Source: a virus
DNA length: 64,000 bases
Reading direction: 5' to 3' (one strand)
Virus record (IMG/VR): IMGVR_UViG_3300030333_006336
Coordinates: 1 to 64,000 of that record
Shown here: positions 32,764 to 43,292 of the stretch, one piece after another
Position numbering within the stretch: the first letter of the stretch is position 1
How the letters are laid out: every line of letters begins with the position of its first letter
The notes under the pieces: model-generated
The model's database searches: none
What the model saw: the letters and a program-made list of their open reading frames with translations, nothing else
Told to the model about the DNA's origin: nothing
Translations under genes and position numbers: made by a program

Positions 32764-35700
32764 TAGTTATCGCTCCAGTCGTTTGGGTCAAAAGGATCTG
32801 AGTCATTAGCAAGCGAAGTAGAGCACTTTCTTACTGCACTAGCATCTGTAGATGTAGGATGTAAAGTTTCGGCCCCTCTAGCTGCTTCTGATTCAATTTG
32901 GTGCACCCATTTTGCAGTTATTTTAGTTTCGGCAATGCCTGCTGCAAAATTGTTTTCAGACTTAATCACCATGTAGTACCCTCCAATTCCATACTGAGTT
33001 AGATTATAGGGGCTGTCGCCAATATTTCCGCCGGCGCGCTCAAAAGAGCCCGGTGAATAACCTCCGGGATCAATATAAATATAAGTACCAGGATAAATTT
33101 TTACTGATGCGTACAAAGTTACATAAGCGTCATAAACTACGCGTAGTTGACGTAATCCATCGTACCCGTCTTGCTCGAACCTTACTTCTGCGAGTCCTGG
33201 TGTCTCTGTCTTTTGTAGTTCTATTGTCTTAACTAACCCTCTTGGGGCACCTAAGAGGAAATGAGGAATTCCAACTTTCTCATCATACCGACGATTACCG
33301 ACCATCAAGTTAGATGGATTAACCCTTCCGCAAAAATAAACAAGATATTGATATGAGTCAGTAGGCGACAAGTTACTAATAGGAGATAGATCTCCTCCGG
33401 GATTTAAAGCTATCACTGGTCGACCACTCCGAGGTCGATTGCTTAATGTCAAGTTGGCTACGCGTCTTCGGTCCGCCAAAGCTGCCTGACTCAGAGAGTC
33501 GATATTTGGTCGACGGGCGTCTATTTGTTGATAGCCTGTGATACTGGCTTGTTGAACGCGTACGCGCTGGCTAATATTCCAACCAAAGCATGAGTCATTG
33601 TTGAGGAAGGCGCGAACAATTTCATTATAGAAATCGTTCATAAAGCGTGTCAAAGGATAAACACTTTCTTCCTTGGAGAGCATTTTTTCAGTTAACCATT
33701 CTATAAAATATTTGGTAGAAATAGGAACATCTCCCAAGCTTGCCGTGTATACTTCAGAAATATCTCCTTGATTTACCACTTCTAAAGGACCCAATACAAC
33801 TCTTAACTTTTTAAGTGTTTTCTGAAGGCGCCTTATGGTGTGCACACGGGTTTTCTTTTTACAAACAAACGAATCTCGCAATTCGGCGCCGGCGCTTTCA
33901 GGCAAGCCGATTGAATCTACTTCGTTAGGCAGGCGCGATAGCTCTGATTGAATGTTTTCAAGTATATAATCGATTAAGTCACCGGCATAAAAATAAGACA
34001 ATGTTTGGTTTTCTGGATCTGCGCCCGCAAATAGGGAGGCCCTCCAGTTGTTTTTAATCTGTGTGCCTGATGGTCCGCCGGCTTCTGCGTCGGCTGCCTC
34101 ATTAAATGCCCTATTAGTGGCGGTCGTTGTAGCTTCGGTTATGTTGCTAATTAATTGTTGATGGATTCCTCCATCACCAGAAATAGAGCGGAAGAAGTCG
34201 TCACCGGTGCCAAAGTTCCCATCGTCTCCCGCTGCATTTTGCGATGTGCGATTATAAAAAGGTCCTAGGCGAATAAATGACTTAATGTCATCATACGGCA
34301 AATTAACATAATACATCTTGCCACTAGTCATCATACCGGCCAAAAGATGTCCGATTGCTAATCGCTTCTCTTGATCTACTGTTTTAGCGTAATTCTCGCG
34401 TATGTTGTTAAGCTCTGTAGTGCTGCACTTTTTAGTAAAAAAGTCCATATGCAATTCTCGCTCAATAGATTTTGTAGTTATTCTACGTTCACCGGTGGTA
34501 CTTGGGGCGTTAGCAAATATATTAAACATATTTTGATCATATATATCTTCAATATAAGCTAGATATTTAATTTTAAAGGTAACTCGCCCTTGTTCGTCAA
34601 ATGCAAAATCGTGCACCGTGGGAGTAAGCTCTAGTGTAACATAAGAATCATAAATAGCACGCAGCACACTGTCGGAGTTAGATCCATAATTCCGAGTTAA
34701 AGTCTCAGGGCGGGCCCAACCTACTACTGCCTTCAATCTAAAGTTTAATTTCTCTAGATTTGCATTTTGTTCCGCTGTGCGGAATCGACTTGCATTTCCA
34801 GCGCGACACTCTCGAATGTCTACCGTATCTGAGGAACTGGCTGTTTTTAAAGCTAGTTCAATGAATTGATAATTGATATTCTCTCCATTACGACTTTGCA
34901 ACAATTCTTCAAAACTGTTTGCAAAGACTGTTAAAGAACCTTTAATGCTTTTTTTGACCGCGAAAGGATTGCTTCCATCGTAAGTAAAACTAAAATCTTT
35001 TATCCCTACGCCACTTCCTCTTGAACTACGATCACTCAATAACGCCTGGGCAGTTCGCCCACTGTCTCTTGAGCCCATTGAGGCAAAATTAGACTCAAAA
35101 TGATATTCTTGTTGGGCTGGCTCGCCTGTGGCTTCGTTACTGTAAATTTTAAATAGCCTAATCATTGGCTGTAAATTAGCCAGTTCTGAGTGTGGCATTT
35201 CGTTTAATAAGTTAGCTGGTCCAGTTTGCGAATCACTAAATGTGTCAATGAATTGATGGCTTAATCCACCGATGTCTCCACCGCGCCAGGGGACCATGCC
35301 GGCCTGAGCAAATTCGCTGCCTTCGAGATTCCAATCGTCGAAAGAAGTGCCGGGTTGTGTCAGTCGATTCATAAATCCATATCCGTCGCCCTTTACTTGA
35401 ATGCATGCTTGTTTGCCATTCTCGTCATAAGCTGCACCAGTGATGTAAGGAAGCTTTTTAGGGCTAACACCCAGTCGGTAATTCCTATATTCACAAGCTT
35501 GTACAATATAAGACAACAAAAAGCACTGCTCTTTAAAAATAAGGCGCTCGACGTTAGACTCCAAGAAGCCGCCAAGTGTCATGCTTCCCAAACGATTCGC
35601 TTCCGCACGCAGGGCATTAAAGTTAGCTGCGTCACCATATTTTCCAAAGTCGCTGTTAATGAAATCAGGAACCAATCGATCATACCAATGAGAGCCGGGC

Positions 35701-38510
35701 CTATGTTCCTCAGCAGCATCCGACAGAGTGTCGGTTTGGGCCTCAACAAAGTCATCAAAATTTGCAGCGGAATCGATAATGCATTTAAGAGATCTCAGCC
35801 AAAGATCTAATGCAGACATCATGTTTTCAACAACTTGTTTGTTTCCATCTGTAAATGTTGATCTTATGTTTGCAAGAGCAGGAGATGTCTCACCACTCGC
35901 GACCCATTCTGATTCTGAATTGTAATCTTCATGCCAACTGAGAGAGCCATCATCGCTTCTAATGGTGTTCGTGCCGATATATGCATCGCTCCCCCACATA
36001 TGCCACATGACGCCTTTAGGTCTTTCGGGATTGTAAGTATAGCCACTAGTGTTATTAGGGCTGTGTTCGAATTCAACTTCGGACCATGTAACGTTAGCAC
36101 CTCCTCCATAAACCGGAGCAGTCATAACATCTCTATATGACTCGGGTGTTAAATTATCTGGTACTCGAATCTGAAGATTTGGCTGATTGTAGTAATATCC
36201 ATAATTTGAAGGGGCAGTGGCGCCATCTGCGACGGTTTCCAATCTACTTCCACGAAGATTATAGTTTACAGATTCAATTCCGTTTGGGCCGGTCGTAGTA
36301 AGTTGTGGCCACACTTTCTGTAATAAGATCATACATCCCAAATACATGCGTGCAGCATCAGCCATGCTTCTTTTTGCTTTTGTAACTAGGACCGTCAAAG
36401 ATGTTCCCGCGTCTGCGCTGTTGATCTGTGCAAAATCTTCTGGAGTCCAAAAAGCTATCTTTCCATCTGACTGTGGATTATTGAAAGGTCCAGCAGCGCG
36501 GCTGGCAGTGCCAGTTCCGGTTTCGTTAGCTTCTTCTAGTGTGTCTGCATAATAATCGAAATAAGCTACAATTTCATCCCACAATAAATTAACGTCTGTT
36601 ACAGTTAGATCATCAAAGGAGCGATTCGCATCCCCTACAGCATTAAAACCATTTAATGGATCCAATGTCTGCGATGTGGCACCATCGCGCGACGTGGTGG
36701 TTCGAGCGGTATCATGCGCAATCCGATTGGCCTCATACCAGTCGGTAGAGTCATGACTGCCAATGAGTTGACCAAACGGTGTTGACCCCCCTCGGTTGCC
36801 GTTTAAAAAATCGTAGTTACCCGTTTCTCCTAAATCCGCGCTAGTAGGAATGGCTAACTTACTTGCCAAAGCATAAAGTTCGTCGCGAGTAAGTCCACCT
36901 TCCACACCTCGTTCCCCTGATGTTTGATACATGGCGCCGGCGATATCATAATCTCCCTGTACGCCCCCCGGCACCAAGTGTCCCATAACAGCCCCATCCA
37001 TCATAATCAGATGTAGAACAAATGCGCGAAGAATTTCGCCACCTTCGCGAGTCAAATAACCATAGCCGTTGTCTGAAAGATATCGCGCCTGGGTGGTGAT
37101 AGTTCCTGTATATGGGTTCCAAACTCTATATTGATTCTTTGCTTCCTGGAGTTCGTCGGTCCAAGTTGCTAACCCGCCGGAATCGGTGGTGCCCCACCAA
37201 GTGTTCCACTCTTGGTTGGATTCTTGGGTGTTTCCTCGAAATGTTGTATATTGTCGACCGATGCCTATCGAATTCGGATTAACTATCCCAGTGAATTCTC
37301 CGATGCTACCTAGAGTCAAAACGTTTCCATCGGCATCTGGCAGAAACCCTGAAGTACCCCCCTCAAACTCTGTCCAGTTGGCGTACGGATTAGTGCGGTA
37401 GACTATGGCGTAGTCACCGCCGACCTCGCCGCCGCCGAGTACTCGGTTATAGGCTGATGGTACACCACCGGGACCAAGACCAAATCCTGGGAGGTCATGT
37501 ACATAATAGACTGCGTGACCTCCCTCGCTTCGAGCGACGGCATCGCGGGTTGGGTGAGAAGAGGCAAAGACGCTATTATGAAAACCACCACCGCCGGCCC
37601 TAGAAACATTAGATCCTCTAGGCAACGCGTTGAAAGAATAGTTGCCACGAACGTCCTCAGATATCGTATCGCGAATCACTTCTTGAGATGAATTGTTGGG
37701 GATATATCTATTTGGACTTTGAAACCCGTCAGGGTTATTAACTCCTTGGGCCCAACCGTTTTCGGAAGTCATCAGTTGACCGCCAACAGTTGTTGCTAGT
37801 CCGTAAGCCATGGGGGTCTGCGTGTCATGTGAGCCGGCTTGGGGGCTCGTACGAGCCCATCGTTCAGGACGTGCTTGTCCCATGCGATTCAGAATCATCT
37901 CATGCATGTACCCTAAAAATTCATCAACGGTGCCCTCTAATTGGATAGACACATTGGCGTTGAGGCGATTCGAAGTGAGCGATTCGCCAGATATAACCCC
38001 GTTCCGCTGCAGTGCGGAGAGGGTGCGCGGCGTTGATAATGCTAGCATTCGGGCGCCGCCCATGAGTCGCGTTTGCATTTGGTATGTGTCTGAGCGTGCG
38101 GTTAAACCTTGTTCTTCTGCTCTTGCTTGAGTTCTATATTGTTCTATATCATTGTGCTCAAACCATTCACTGTTGTCTTGTGCGCGTAATCCGAAAGAAA
38201 TATTTTGAACTCCTGCCGTCCAATCCTGCATCGCCCTCATCCTACTAAAGTCTGGATTGGCTATTAAAGTGGGCACATAGGATGTCATTGACCAATTCAA
38301 TATAGTTTCCCTAAAGTTTCTCACGGAATTTTGCGCAGACATAGCATCTTGCGCACAGCCTCGAATATCTGCTTCAGTACGATTGGCCTGCTCCATGATA
38401 GAAGCCTCAACGGCCAGAATCTGCCCAATAACGTTAGCGTCGACGCCTTGAGATCTTAGTTCGGTTCCAATATCGCGAAGAACTTGCGAATCGCTGCGTT
38501 CATCACCCAT
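32763..38510 (-). CDS. Very large virion protein, probable baseplate component (1915 aa)
   Basis: The largest gene in the window. The N-terminal 100 residues are helical. The middle is rich in Asn, Gly, Ser, Thr and Tyr, with loop-like stretches (GFGLGPGGVPSAY, SDNGYGYLTREGG) typical of virion surface proteins. Around 1180-1400 is a segment with GIKDFSFTYDGSNPF and FAFDEQGRVTFKIKYLAY that looks like a baseplate-type beta domain. The C-terminus has PGTYIYIDPGGYSPGS and a final ITAKWVHQIESEA. Neighbours are a gp53-like wedge protein and the hub genes. The exact T4 counterpart is unknown. Confidence 0.75.
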   Translation of the reverse strand: MGDERSDSQVLRDIGTELRSQGVDANVIGQILAVEASIMEQANRTEADIRGCAQDAMSAQNSVRNFRETILNWSMTSYVPTLIANPDFSRMRAMQDWTAGVQNISFGLRAQDNSEWFEHNDIEQYRTQARAEEQGLTARSDTYQMQTRLMGGARMLALSTPRTLSALQRNGVISGESLTSNRLNANVSIQLEGTVDEFLGYMHEMILNRMGQARPERWARTSPQAGSHDTQTPMAYGLATTVGGQLMTSENGWAQGVNNPDGFQSPNRYIPNNSSQEVIRDTISEDVRGNYSFNALPRGSNVSRAGGGGFHNSVFASSHPTRDAVARSEGGHAVYYVHDLPGFGLGPGGVPSAYNRVLGGGEVGGDYAIVYRTNPYANWTEFEGGTSGFLPDADGNVLTLGSIGEFTGIVNPNSIGIGRQYTTFRGNTQESNQEWNTWWGTTDSGGLATWTDELQEAKNQYRVWNPYTGTITTQARYLSDNGYGYLTREGGEILRAFVLHLIMMDGAVMGHLVPGGVQGDYDIAGAMYQTSGERGVEGGLTRDELYALASKLAIPTSADLGETGNYDFLNGNRGGSTPFGQLIGSHDSTDWYEANRIAHDTARTTTSRDGATSQTLDPLNGFNAVGDANRSFDDLTVTDVNLLWDEIVAYFDYYADTLEEANETGTGTASRAAGPFNNPQSDGKIAFWTPEDFAQINSADAGTSLTVLVTKAKRSMADAARMYLGCMILLQKVWPQLTTTGPNGIESVNYNLRGSRLETVADGATAPSNYGYYYNQPNLQIRVPDNLTPESYRDVMTAPVYGGGANVTWSEVEFEHSPNNTSGYTYNPERPKGVMWHMWGSDAYIGTNTIRSDDGSLSWHEDYNSESEWVASGETSPALANIRSTFTDGNKQVVENMMSALDLWLRSLKCIIDSAANFDDFVEAQTDTLSDAAEEHRPGSHWYDRLVPDFINSDFGKYGDAANFNALRAEANRLGSMTLGGFLESNVERLIFKEQCFLLSYIVQACEYRNYRLGVSPKKLPYITGAAYDENGKQACIQVKGDGYGFMNRLTQPGTSFDDWNLEGSEFAQAGMVPWRGGDIGGLSHQFIDTFSDSQTGPANLLNEMPHSELANLQPMIRLFKIYSNEATGEPAQQEYHFESNFASMGSRDSGRTAQALLSDRSSRGSGVGIKDFSFTYDGSNPFAVKKSIKGSLTVFANSFEELLQSRNGENINYQFIELALKTASSSDTVDIRECRAGNASRFRTAEQNANLEKLNFRLKAVVGWARPETLTRNYGSNSDSVLRAIYDSYVTLELTPTVHDFAFDEQGRVTFKIKYLAYIEDIYDQNMFNIFANAPSTTGERRITTKSIERELHMDFFTKKCSTTELNNIRENYAKTVDQEKRLAIGHLLAGMMTSGKMYYVNLPYDDIKSFIRLGPFYNRTSQNAAGDDGNFGTGDDFFRSISGDGGIHQQLISNITEATTTATNRAFNEAADAEAGGPSGTQIKNNWRASLFAGADPENQTLSYFYAGDLIDYILENIQSELSRLPNEVDSIGLPESAGAELRDSFVCKKKTRVHTIRRLQKTLKKLRVVLGPLEVVNQGDISEVYTASLGDVPISTKYFIEWLTEKMLSKEESVYPLTRFMNDFYNEIVRAFLNNDSCFGWNISQRVRVQQASITGYQQIDARRPNIDSLSQAALADRRRVANLTLSNRPRSGRPVIALNPGGDLSPISNLSPTDSYQYLVYFCGRVNPSNLMVGNRRYDEKVGIPHFLLGAPRGLVKTIELQKTETPGLAEVRFEQDGYDGLRQLRVVYDAYVTLYASVKIYPGTYIYIDPGGYSPGSFERAGGNIGDSPYNLTQYGIGGYYMVIKSENNFAAGIAETKITAKWVHQIESEAARGAETLHPTSTDASAVRKCSTSLANDSDPFDPNDWSDN

Positions 38511-38511
38511 A

Positions 38512-38856
38512 TTAATAAACCCCTAAAAGTGTCATAACCGCCTCTATATTAGTAGGAACAGTAATAACATCGCCAGGGAACACTTGAACCTCTGTTGGAT
38601 ATCCATTGTACCATGCAATGACCCACCAAAGCTTAGGATCGTTATAATATTGATCTGCTAACTTATAATATCGATCTCCGTAACTCCAAATGTGCTGTGT
38701 TACGTTTAGCATAGAGCGTTCCGCTGCTGTGGGGTTTCGAATCACTGGTGTTGGATATTGTTCTATCGCTTTTACTCCTCGTTTTTCCATTAAAAACTTA
38801 TAGTAAGGGTTACGATTTAAAAAAGATGTGTAAATTATATCATATCTACTAGACAT
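38512..38856 (-). CDS. Baseplate wedge protein gp53-like with LysM-type end
   Basis: The 114-residue protein has HIWSYGDRYYKLADQYYNDPKLWWVIAWYN, the block shared by T4 gp53 and related LysM-containing wedge proteins, and a VFPGDVITVPTN end that is the final strand of a LysM fold. It would lock wedges around the hub. It lies between two other tail genes with 1 to 22 bases on either side. Confidence 0.85.
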   Translation of the reverse strand: MSSRYDIIYTSFLNRNPYYKFLMEKRGVKAIEQYPTPVIRNPTAAERSMLNVTQHIWSYGDRYYKLADQYYNDPKLWWVIAWYNGYPTEVQVFPGDVITVPTNIEAVMTLLGVY

Positions 38857-38878
38857 TTAATAGTTATCTCCTGTAAAT

Positions 38879-40213
38879 TTAAAAATCAATATCGTCAGGC
38901 ACATCGCTGATATCGGCATTGTCGAATGCCTCTGGGAGCCCGCTTAAATACTCGCCGGTAGGGCTATAGACATAATAGTCCATAAACATGTGTGCGTATT
39001 CAGCATACAATCCGGCCGTTTCGAAAGCATCTCCGCCGGCCTCCCAAGCATTAACAGCACCTTGTGCAACGTACTGACTGCCAGGAACAATTGCATTATC
39101 CCATACCCATTCACCGCCCTGACCGATAGCTCTCCCAGTGGCGACTACACCCTTTCCTGTAGCTGAAATTCCACGTCGAGCCATAGAATCTGGATTGCGA
39201 AGGGCTCCAAACATTCCCATATTTCTACCAGCTTGATTAGCTTCTGCTGCTTCTGACGCGTCTAATCCGCTTTGTCTTTCTCGATCAGCCCTTAGTTGTT
39301 CTCGTGTAACTGCTGTAGGTGCTGTATTTGTACTTTGCATAGCTTCTCTTGTAGTTTCAGTAGTGATACTTGTGTTCATGCCATAAGGAAATTTAGGCGC
39401 TGCGAACTTCATGTTGTCGCCGTTTTTTTGCCAGCCAATTGAGTGCTCGTGTACAACGGAAAAATCAAAATTTAATTCAATTAATTTAGGAAGAATTGTT
39501 CCGTTCATCTGAAAGACTCCCACATCTCCTTCCATATTGTAATTTACGGTAAGATTTTTTACTACCCCCAACAAACCATCAACAGCCTGGTTTGTATTTG
39601 TGGGTATTCCAAATTCAGTTGCAGTGCCGGCATCGGATGTAGTGTATTTTGAAATCATGTTTTGAAACTTTAAACGTATAAGAGGAGATTGGGAAATAGT
39701 CGTTCCCGAGGCTACATCTTTATATGCTGGGTACAAAAACTGAATTAGTCTTTGTAGGCGTTCTAGGTTTTCTGCTGCCTCACCTGTAGTTGCAGCGGGT
39801 ATTTTAATGCCTACCGTTATATTCCGTGTTGTTTGTTTAAACATGTAAATAGGATCGGCACGTCCGTATACGCTCTCTTCTGTCCACTCCGGACTATAAG
39901 TCTCATTATAGGCAGTAAGAAAAGCCTTAAAATAGACAGCTAGCTGCGAAGGAATATGGAAAAAACTTATAACCTGTTTGTATTGATTTGCTAGATAATC
40001 AGAACCATCAATATAAGCACGGGTTCCGATATTGGCGCCAGATGTTCTTCGTGACGAAGGAGTGCCTTCTGAAGCTGTGTTTCCCTCTTCATCCACAAAT
40101 CCTACGTTTTCGCGTACGCGAGTAGTACGCGGACTTCCAATCCTTTCAGCATTGAAATAATTACCAAATTTACGATAGGCTGAGTCACCACTGTTAGAAT
40201 CGCTTTCGCTCAA
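38879..40213 (-). CDS. Baseplate/tail-tube-associated virion protein (444 aa)
   Basis: A structured region of about residues 85-270 (FHIPSQLAVYFKAFL, SPEWTEESVYGR, ITVGIKIPA, LIRLKFQNMIS, LNFDFSVVHEHSIGWQ) is followed by a flexible Ala/Gly/Arg-rich tail. The first part resembles proteins that cap the tail tube on the baseplate in contractile tails. It sits between the tape measure and the gp53-like gene, the place where T4 gp48/gp54-type proteins are needed. No direct homologue recognised. Confidence 0.65.
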   Translation of the reverse strand: MSESDSNSGDSAYRKFGNYFNAERIGSPRTTRVRENVGFVDEEGNTASEGTPSSRRTSGANIGTRAYIDGSDYLANQYKQVISFFHIPSQLAVYFKAFLTAYNETYSPEWTEESVYGRADPIYMFKQTTRNITVGIKIPAATTGEAAENLERLQRLIQFLYPAYKDVASGTTISQSPLIRLKFQNMISKYTTSDAGTATEFGIPTNTNQAVDGLLGVVKNLTVNYNMEGDVGVFQMNGTILPKLIELNFDFSVVHEHSIGWQKNGDNMKFAAPKFPYGMNTSITTETTREAMQSTNTAPTAVTREQLRADRERQSGLDASEAAEANQAGRNMGMFGALRNPDSMARRGISATGKGVVATGRAIGQGGEWVWDNAIVPGSQYVAQGAVNAWEAGGDAFETAGLYAEYAHMFMDYYVYSPTGEYLSGLPEAFDNADISDVPDDIDF

Positions 40214-40238
40214 AATCTTATCTCCTTGTTACTATATA

Positions 40239-42914
40239 TTAAGCATCTCCAAAAACTGCAGAGCGATCTCGCCGTCCTTGGATCTGTGTTATTTGTCCCT
40301 CTAAGAAGGACTGTGTTTGTGCTGCATCTAATTGTACGTACAATTCGACCGGCCCACTTTCAGACGAATTACTCACTTGGGAACCTGCAGGCTCAAACGG
40401 ACTGACTCGCTGTTGTTTAGCTCCACCAAGTGCACGAACCAGAGGTCCTAATGCGGCAGCTGCTAGGGACATGGCGCCGAAGCCGGCTGAAATGATCATG
40501 GTTTTAACCACTGGTACATCGTTAATAGCCTCCACTGAATCCCGCATTGCTTGTGAAACTTGCTGTGCTTGGGCGCCCGAAATAGAATTCATCGCTGACC
40601 CTAGGCGTTCAAATGCGGTTGCCGTAGAGTTGACAGAATTTGCAAACGCATTAAATTGTGTCGACATTTCTACTAATTCTATCAGACTATCTAATGAACT
40701 AGCGCTCATGTCATCTGCTGCGCTAGCTATAGACCTTATACCTCCCGAAATAGAATTCCAATCTGCTCCGAATTCAGCAGCCTTTCCGAGACCCATCATA
40801 ATTTGCCCAATAGACTCTAACTTTCGAGCACTTACAAGAAACAACCCAACGCCGAGCAACGTCAAGCCCACGCCCATAGCAGCTAATCCAACACCAGCAA
40901 AGACACCTGCAGGCCCTAACAACACCAGGGCGCCCACCCATTTAAACATTGTTTCGACGGGAGCAACTTCAAACAATCCAGCAAAAGCAGTTATAAGCTG
41001 CCCCATACCTGCATACAGCGCTGCTACACTGCCAACGATAAGGGCAATACCCGCACCAAAGGGTATCAACCCAACTGATGCGGCTCCCGCTGAGGCGCCT
41101 AATTGCCTAATCACAGGACTAGCTAGACGCGCGGATAGTGCAAGAGTTCCTATGGCTGCAGAAAACTTAAGAAGCCCTTCTAAAAAGTTGGAGGCAAATT
41201 GTTGCTGGAAAAGCAAAAACGCTAGCGCGGTGAGTGCCAACGCTAAAAGTCCCGTTTTCCAAGCCAGACTACTTGATCCCGCTGCAGCAGCCTGCATTGA
41301 GAACTGCATGAGTATACTGGCAGATTTTAATAGGACCAGAAGTCCAATAATTTTAGGAAGCAAGTGTTCCATCTCCGACAGCTTTCTAATAAACTCTACT
41401 GCAGAGCGAGCTATTGATTCAAAAAGCGGCGCGTTTTCTGCTAAAATAGCTGCCATTTGTTCTTGAAAATTTTGCAAATCTTTAGCTGCTTCTGCCTGTG
41501 CGATGAGTTCTTCAGTTGACATTTGAGTGGCCCCAGCCATTAAGTCCATGCGACCCGAGAGCATTAGCGCTAGATCATTTACATTATCTAAGCCAGCAGC
41601 TTGTGCAAAATATTGTTTCTGGAAATAAGACATGCTCTCAAACGAAAGTCCAGTGTCTAGGATAGAATCTCGGATCATTCCAAAGCGGGCTACTGGATCA
41701 GTCTCCATCAGCAGGTCCATTGCATTAACAGCATTCTGTCCCAACGCAGCGTTAAGAGAACCAGCAGCCTCTGCAGCGCCTTCAAAAGTATCAAACTTTT
41801 CCGTAATACGTAAAACTTTTTCCATCTCCATGCCAGTCAATTTCTGCACACGAGCTAGTTCTTTAAAAGTTTGAACTCCATCGTTTCCAAATTTTGCTAA
41901 GCTGCTACCCATTGAGGCATATGCAGCAGCCATATCTGCCGGTATGACCCCTAACTCTTGTGATAGTGTTAATAAATCTTGGGCTATCTCACCGGAATCC
42001 TCCATAGATTGTCCAAAAAGCTTCATTGAATTTTGTACACCTTGCGCAAGATCCTCCACTGACATTCCGTATTCTTGCAGGGTACTAATAGTATCTCCAA
42101 GTTGCTGTCTCTGTCCTTCTTCGGCTAACGTAAAATCAGTTACTGTTCTATAAAGAGCCAAATGAGCTTCCTTTGCTTCGTCCATACTTACGCCGTATTG
42201 TTTTAGAGTATCGAAACTTTGCATCATGCTTTCGGTAAATTCAACATTACCACCCGTAGTGCGCTCGAAAGCTTTATACGCTGTATTAAATTGGAAAACT
42301 AGGTCTTTAATACCACCGATGACGAAGCTCTGAAGCTTACTAGCCATCGAATCAACAGCTTTACCTAGCTTCTGTGCCAGGCTATCTCCGAGGTCATTAA
42401 GAGCTTCCATGCGGCCCTCTGCGGTTCCCAGCTTTAGAACAAATTCGCCGGTTGCTTTAAGCAAGTTTTTTGAAGCATTAAGTCTACGTTGTAGTATCCG
42501 TATGGCCTCTTTGGCTTTTTTGAGGTCTTCGCCCGTCAGTTCTCCCGCTGCTATTTTGGCTTCTAGTCTGGCTTTTTCTAATTCTAATTCGTTTTCTAAA
42601 GCCTCGACGCGCCCTTGTATTGTTTTTTTGCCACTCTCTAAAAGCTCTTGCATTTTCTCTAATTTTGCAACATTTTCTTTTATGGCAAGTAAACTTTTTT
42701 CTTCTGCTTCAGCAGATTTAACAATCGCTTTAAGGATAGCCTCTTTTCTGATGGCCAACTCTCTTGCAGCATCTTCTAGAGAACCATAAGCGTCCACCAG
42801 ACGCTCAGCTTCCTTTTGCATCTCTTTGCCAAGCTTCTTATGCGTCTCTAGTTGATATTCAATTTTTTTTAAAGCTGCTAATTTGGCTTCTATGTCGTCT
42901 AATCTTTCGGCCAT
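40239..42914 (-). CDS. Tail tape measure protein
   Basis: The 891-residue protein has an N-terminal coiled coil (1-170), a conserved-looking middle (FNTAYKAFERTTGGNVEF, SMEDLAQGVQNSMKLFG), and a cluster of long hydrophobic, Ala/Gly/Leu-rich segments around 530-700 that could enter the host membrane, followed by a polar end. It is preceded by the gp26-like chaperone pair, as expected for tape measure genes. It has its own terminator-promoter junction upstream. It sets tail length and helps DNA entry. Confidence 0.9.
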   Translation of the reverse strand: MAERLDDIEAKLAALKKIEYQLETHKKLGKEMQKEAERLVDAYGSLEDAARELAIRKEAILKAIVKSAEAEEKSLLAIKENVAKLEKMQELLESGKKTIQGRVEALENELELEKARLEAKIAAGELTGEDLKKAKEAIRILQRRLNASKNLLKATGEFVLKLGTAEGRMEALNDLGDSLAQKLGKAVDSMASKLQSFVIGGIKDLVFQFNTAYKAFERTTGGNVEFTESMMQSFDTLKQYGVSMDEAKEAHLALYRTVTDFTLAEEGQRQQLGDTISTLQEYGMSVEDLAQGVQNSMKLFGQSMEDSGEIAQDLLTLSQELGVIPADMAAAYASMGSSLAKFGNDGVQTFKELARVQKLTGMEMEKVLRITEKFDTFEGAAEAAGSLNAALGQNAVNAMDLLMETDPVARFGMIRDSILDTGLSFESMSYFQKQYFAQAAGLDNVNDLALMLSGRMDLMAGATQMSTEELIAQAEAAKDLQNFQEQMAAILAENAPLFESIARSAVEFIRKLSEMEHLLPKIIGLLVLLKSASILMQFSMQAAAAGSSSLAWKTGLLALALTALAFLLFQQQFASNFLEGLLKFSAAIGTLALSARLASPVIRQLGASAGAASVGLIPFGAGIALIVGSVAALYAGMGQLITAFAGLFEVAPVETMFKWVGALVLLGPAGVFAGVGLAAMGVGLTLLGVGLFLVSARKLESIGQIMMGLGKAAEFGADWNSISGGIRSIASAADDMSASSLDSLIELVEMSTQFNAFANSVNSTATAFERLGSAMNSISGAQAQQVSQAMRDSVEAINDVPVVKTMIISAGFGAMSLAAAALGPLVRALGGAKQQRVSPFEPAGSQVSNSSESGPVELYVQLDAAQTQSFLEGQITQIQGRRDRSAVFGDA

Positions 42915-42935
42915 CGTAGAATTATTTCCTTCTTC

Positions 42936-42951
42936 ACATTATAAATAGTTT
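42936..42951 (-). promoter_or_regulatory. Candidate late promoter motif (AAACTATTTATAATGT)
   Basis: Identical 16-mer to that at 675-690. It stands directly after a terminator and 22 bases upstream of the tape measure start. Confidence 0.6.
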
Positions 42952-42955
42952 AAAC

Positions 42956-42983
42956 AAAAAAAGACAAACATTTAGAGTTTGTC
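42956..42983 (-). terminator. Rho-independent terminator before the tape measure gene
   Basis: GACAAAC, a 7-base loop, GTTTGTC, then TTTTTTT on the minus strand. The stop codon of the gene at 42972-43292 falls in the loop. The late-type motif follows within 5 bases. Confidence 0.8.
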
Positions 42984-43292
42984 CTTTAAGTGAGAAGGAA
43001 CAGCCGGCTGGTTATGGACACTTAAAGTTTGAGAGCGCCCTTTACCACTAGATGCTTGGTTTACAGCCTCGTTTTCCATTTCAATCTGTTTAACTAATCT
43101 TTCTACAAACCATTTTCGAAGCCCTATGGGCAGATTGTATGCTTCCGAGAAAGACCACCCTCCAGAATATTTTAAGAAAAAGAATTGTTCATACACATTT
43201 TCTATATATTCAGCTGTCAGGCCAAAAAAAGTTCGCTGAAAGCGGCACCTCCAGTAGTTGCTCATGTCCACATTCGTCGCATTGAAAATCAT
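42972..43292 (-). CDS. Tail assembly (hub) chaperone second frame
   Basis: A 106-codon frame overlapping the end of the gp26-like gene by 83 bases. The well-structured part begins at FFGLTAEYIENVYEQFF and continues with GGWSFSEAYNLPIGLRKWFVERL, typical of small tail assembly proteins just upstream of tape measure. I see no ribosome binding site before ATG 43292 or the internal ATG. It may be made as an extension of the upstream protein by frameshifting at 43224-43230. T4 gp28 is a positional alternative. Confidence 0.65.
   Translation of the reverse strand: MIFNATNVDMSNYWRCRFQRTFFGLTAEYIENVYEQFFFLKYSGGWSFSEAYNLPIGLRKWFVERLVKQIEMENEAVNQASSGKGRSQTLSVHNQPAVPSHLKDKL

Noticed and set aside
40471-41466. 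331-codon plus-strand frame opposite the tape measure gene
   Set aside because: It mirrors the Ala/Leu-rich codons of the tape measure gene; no ribosome binding site or neighbour on that strand supports it.
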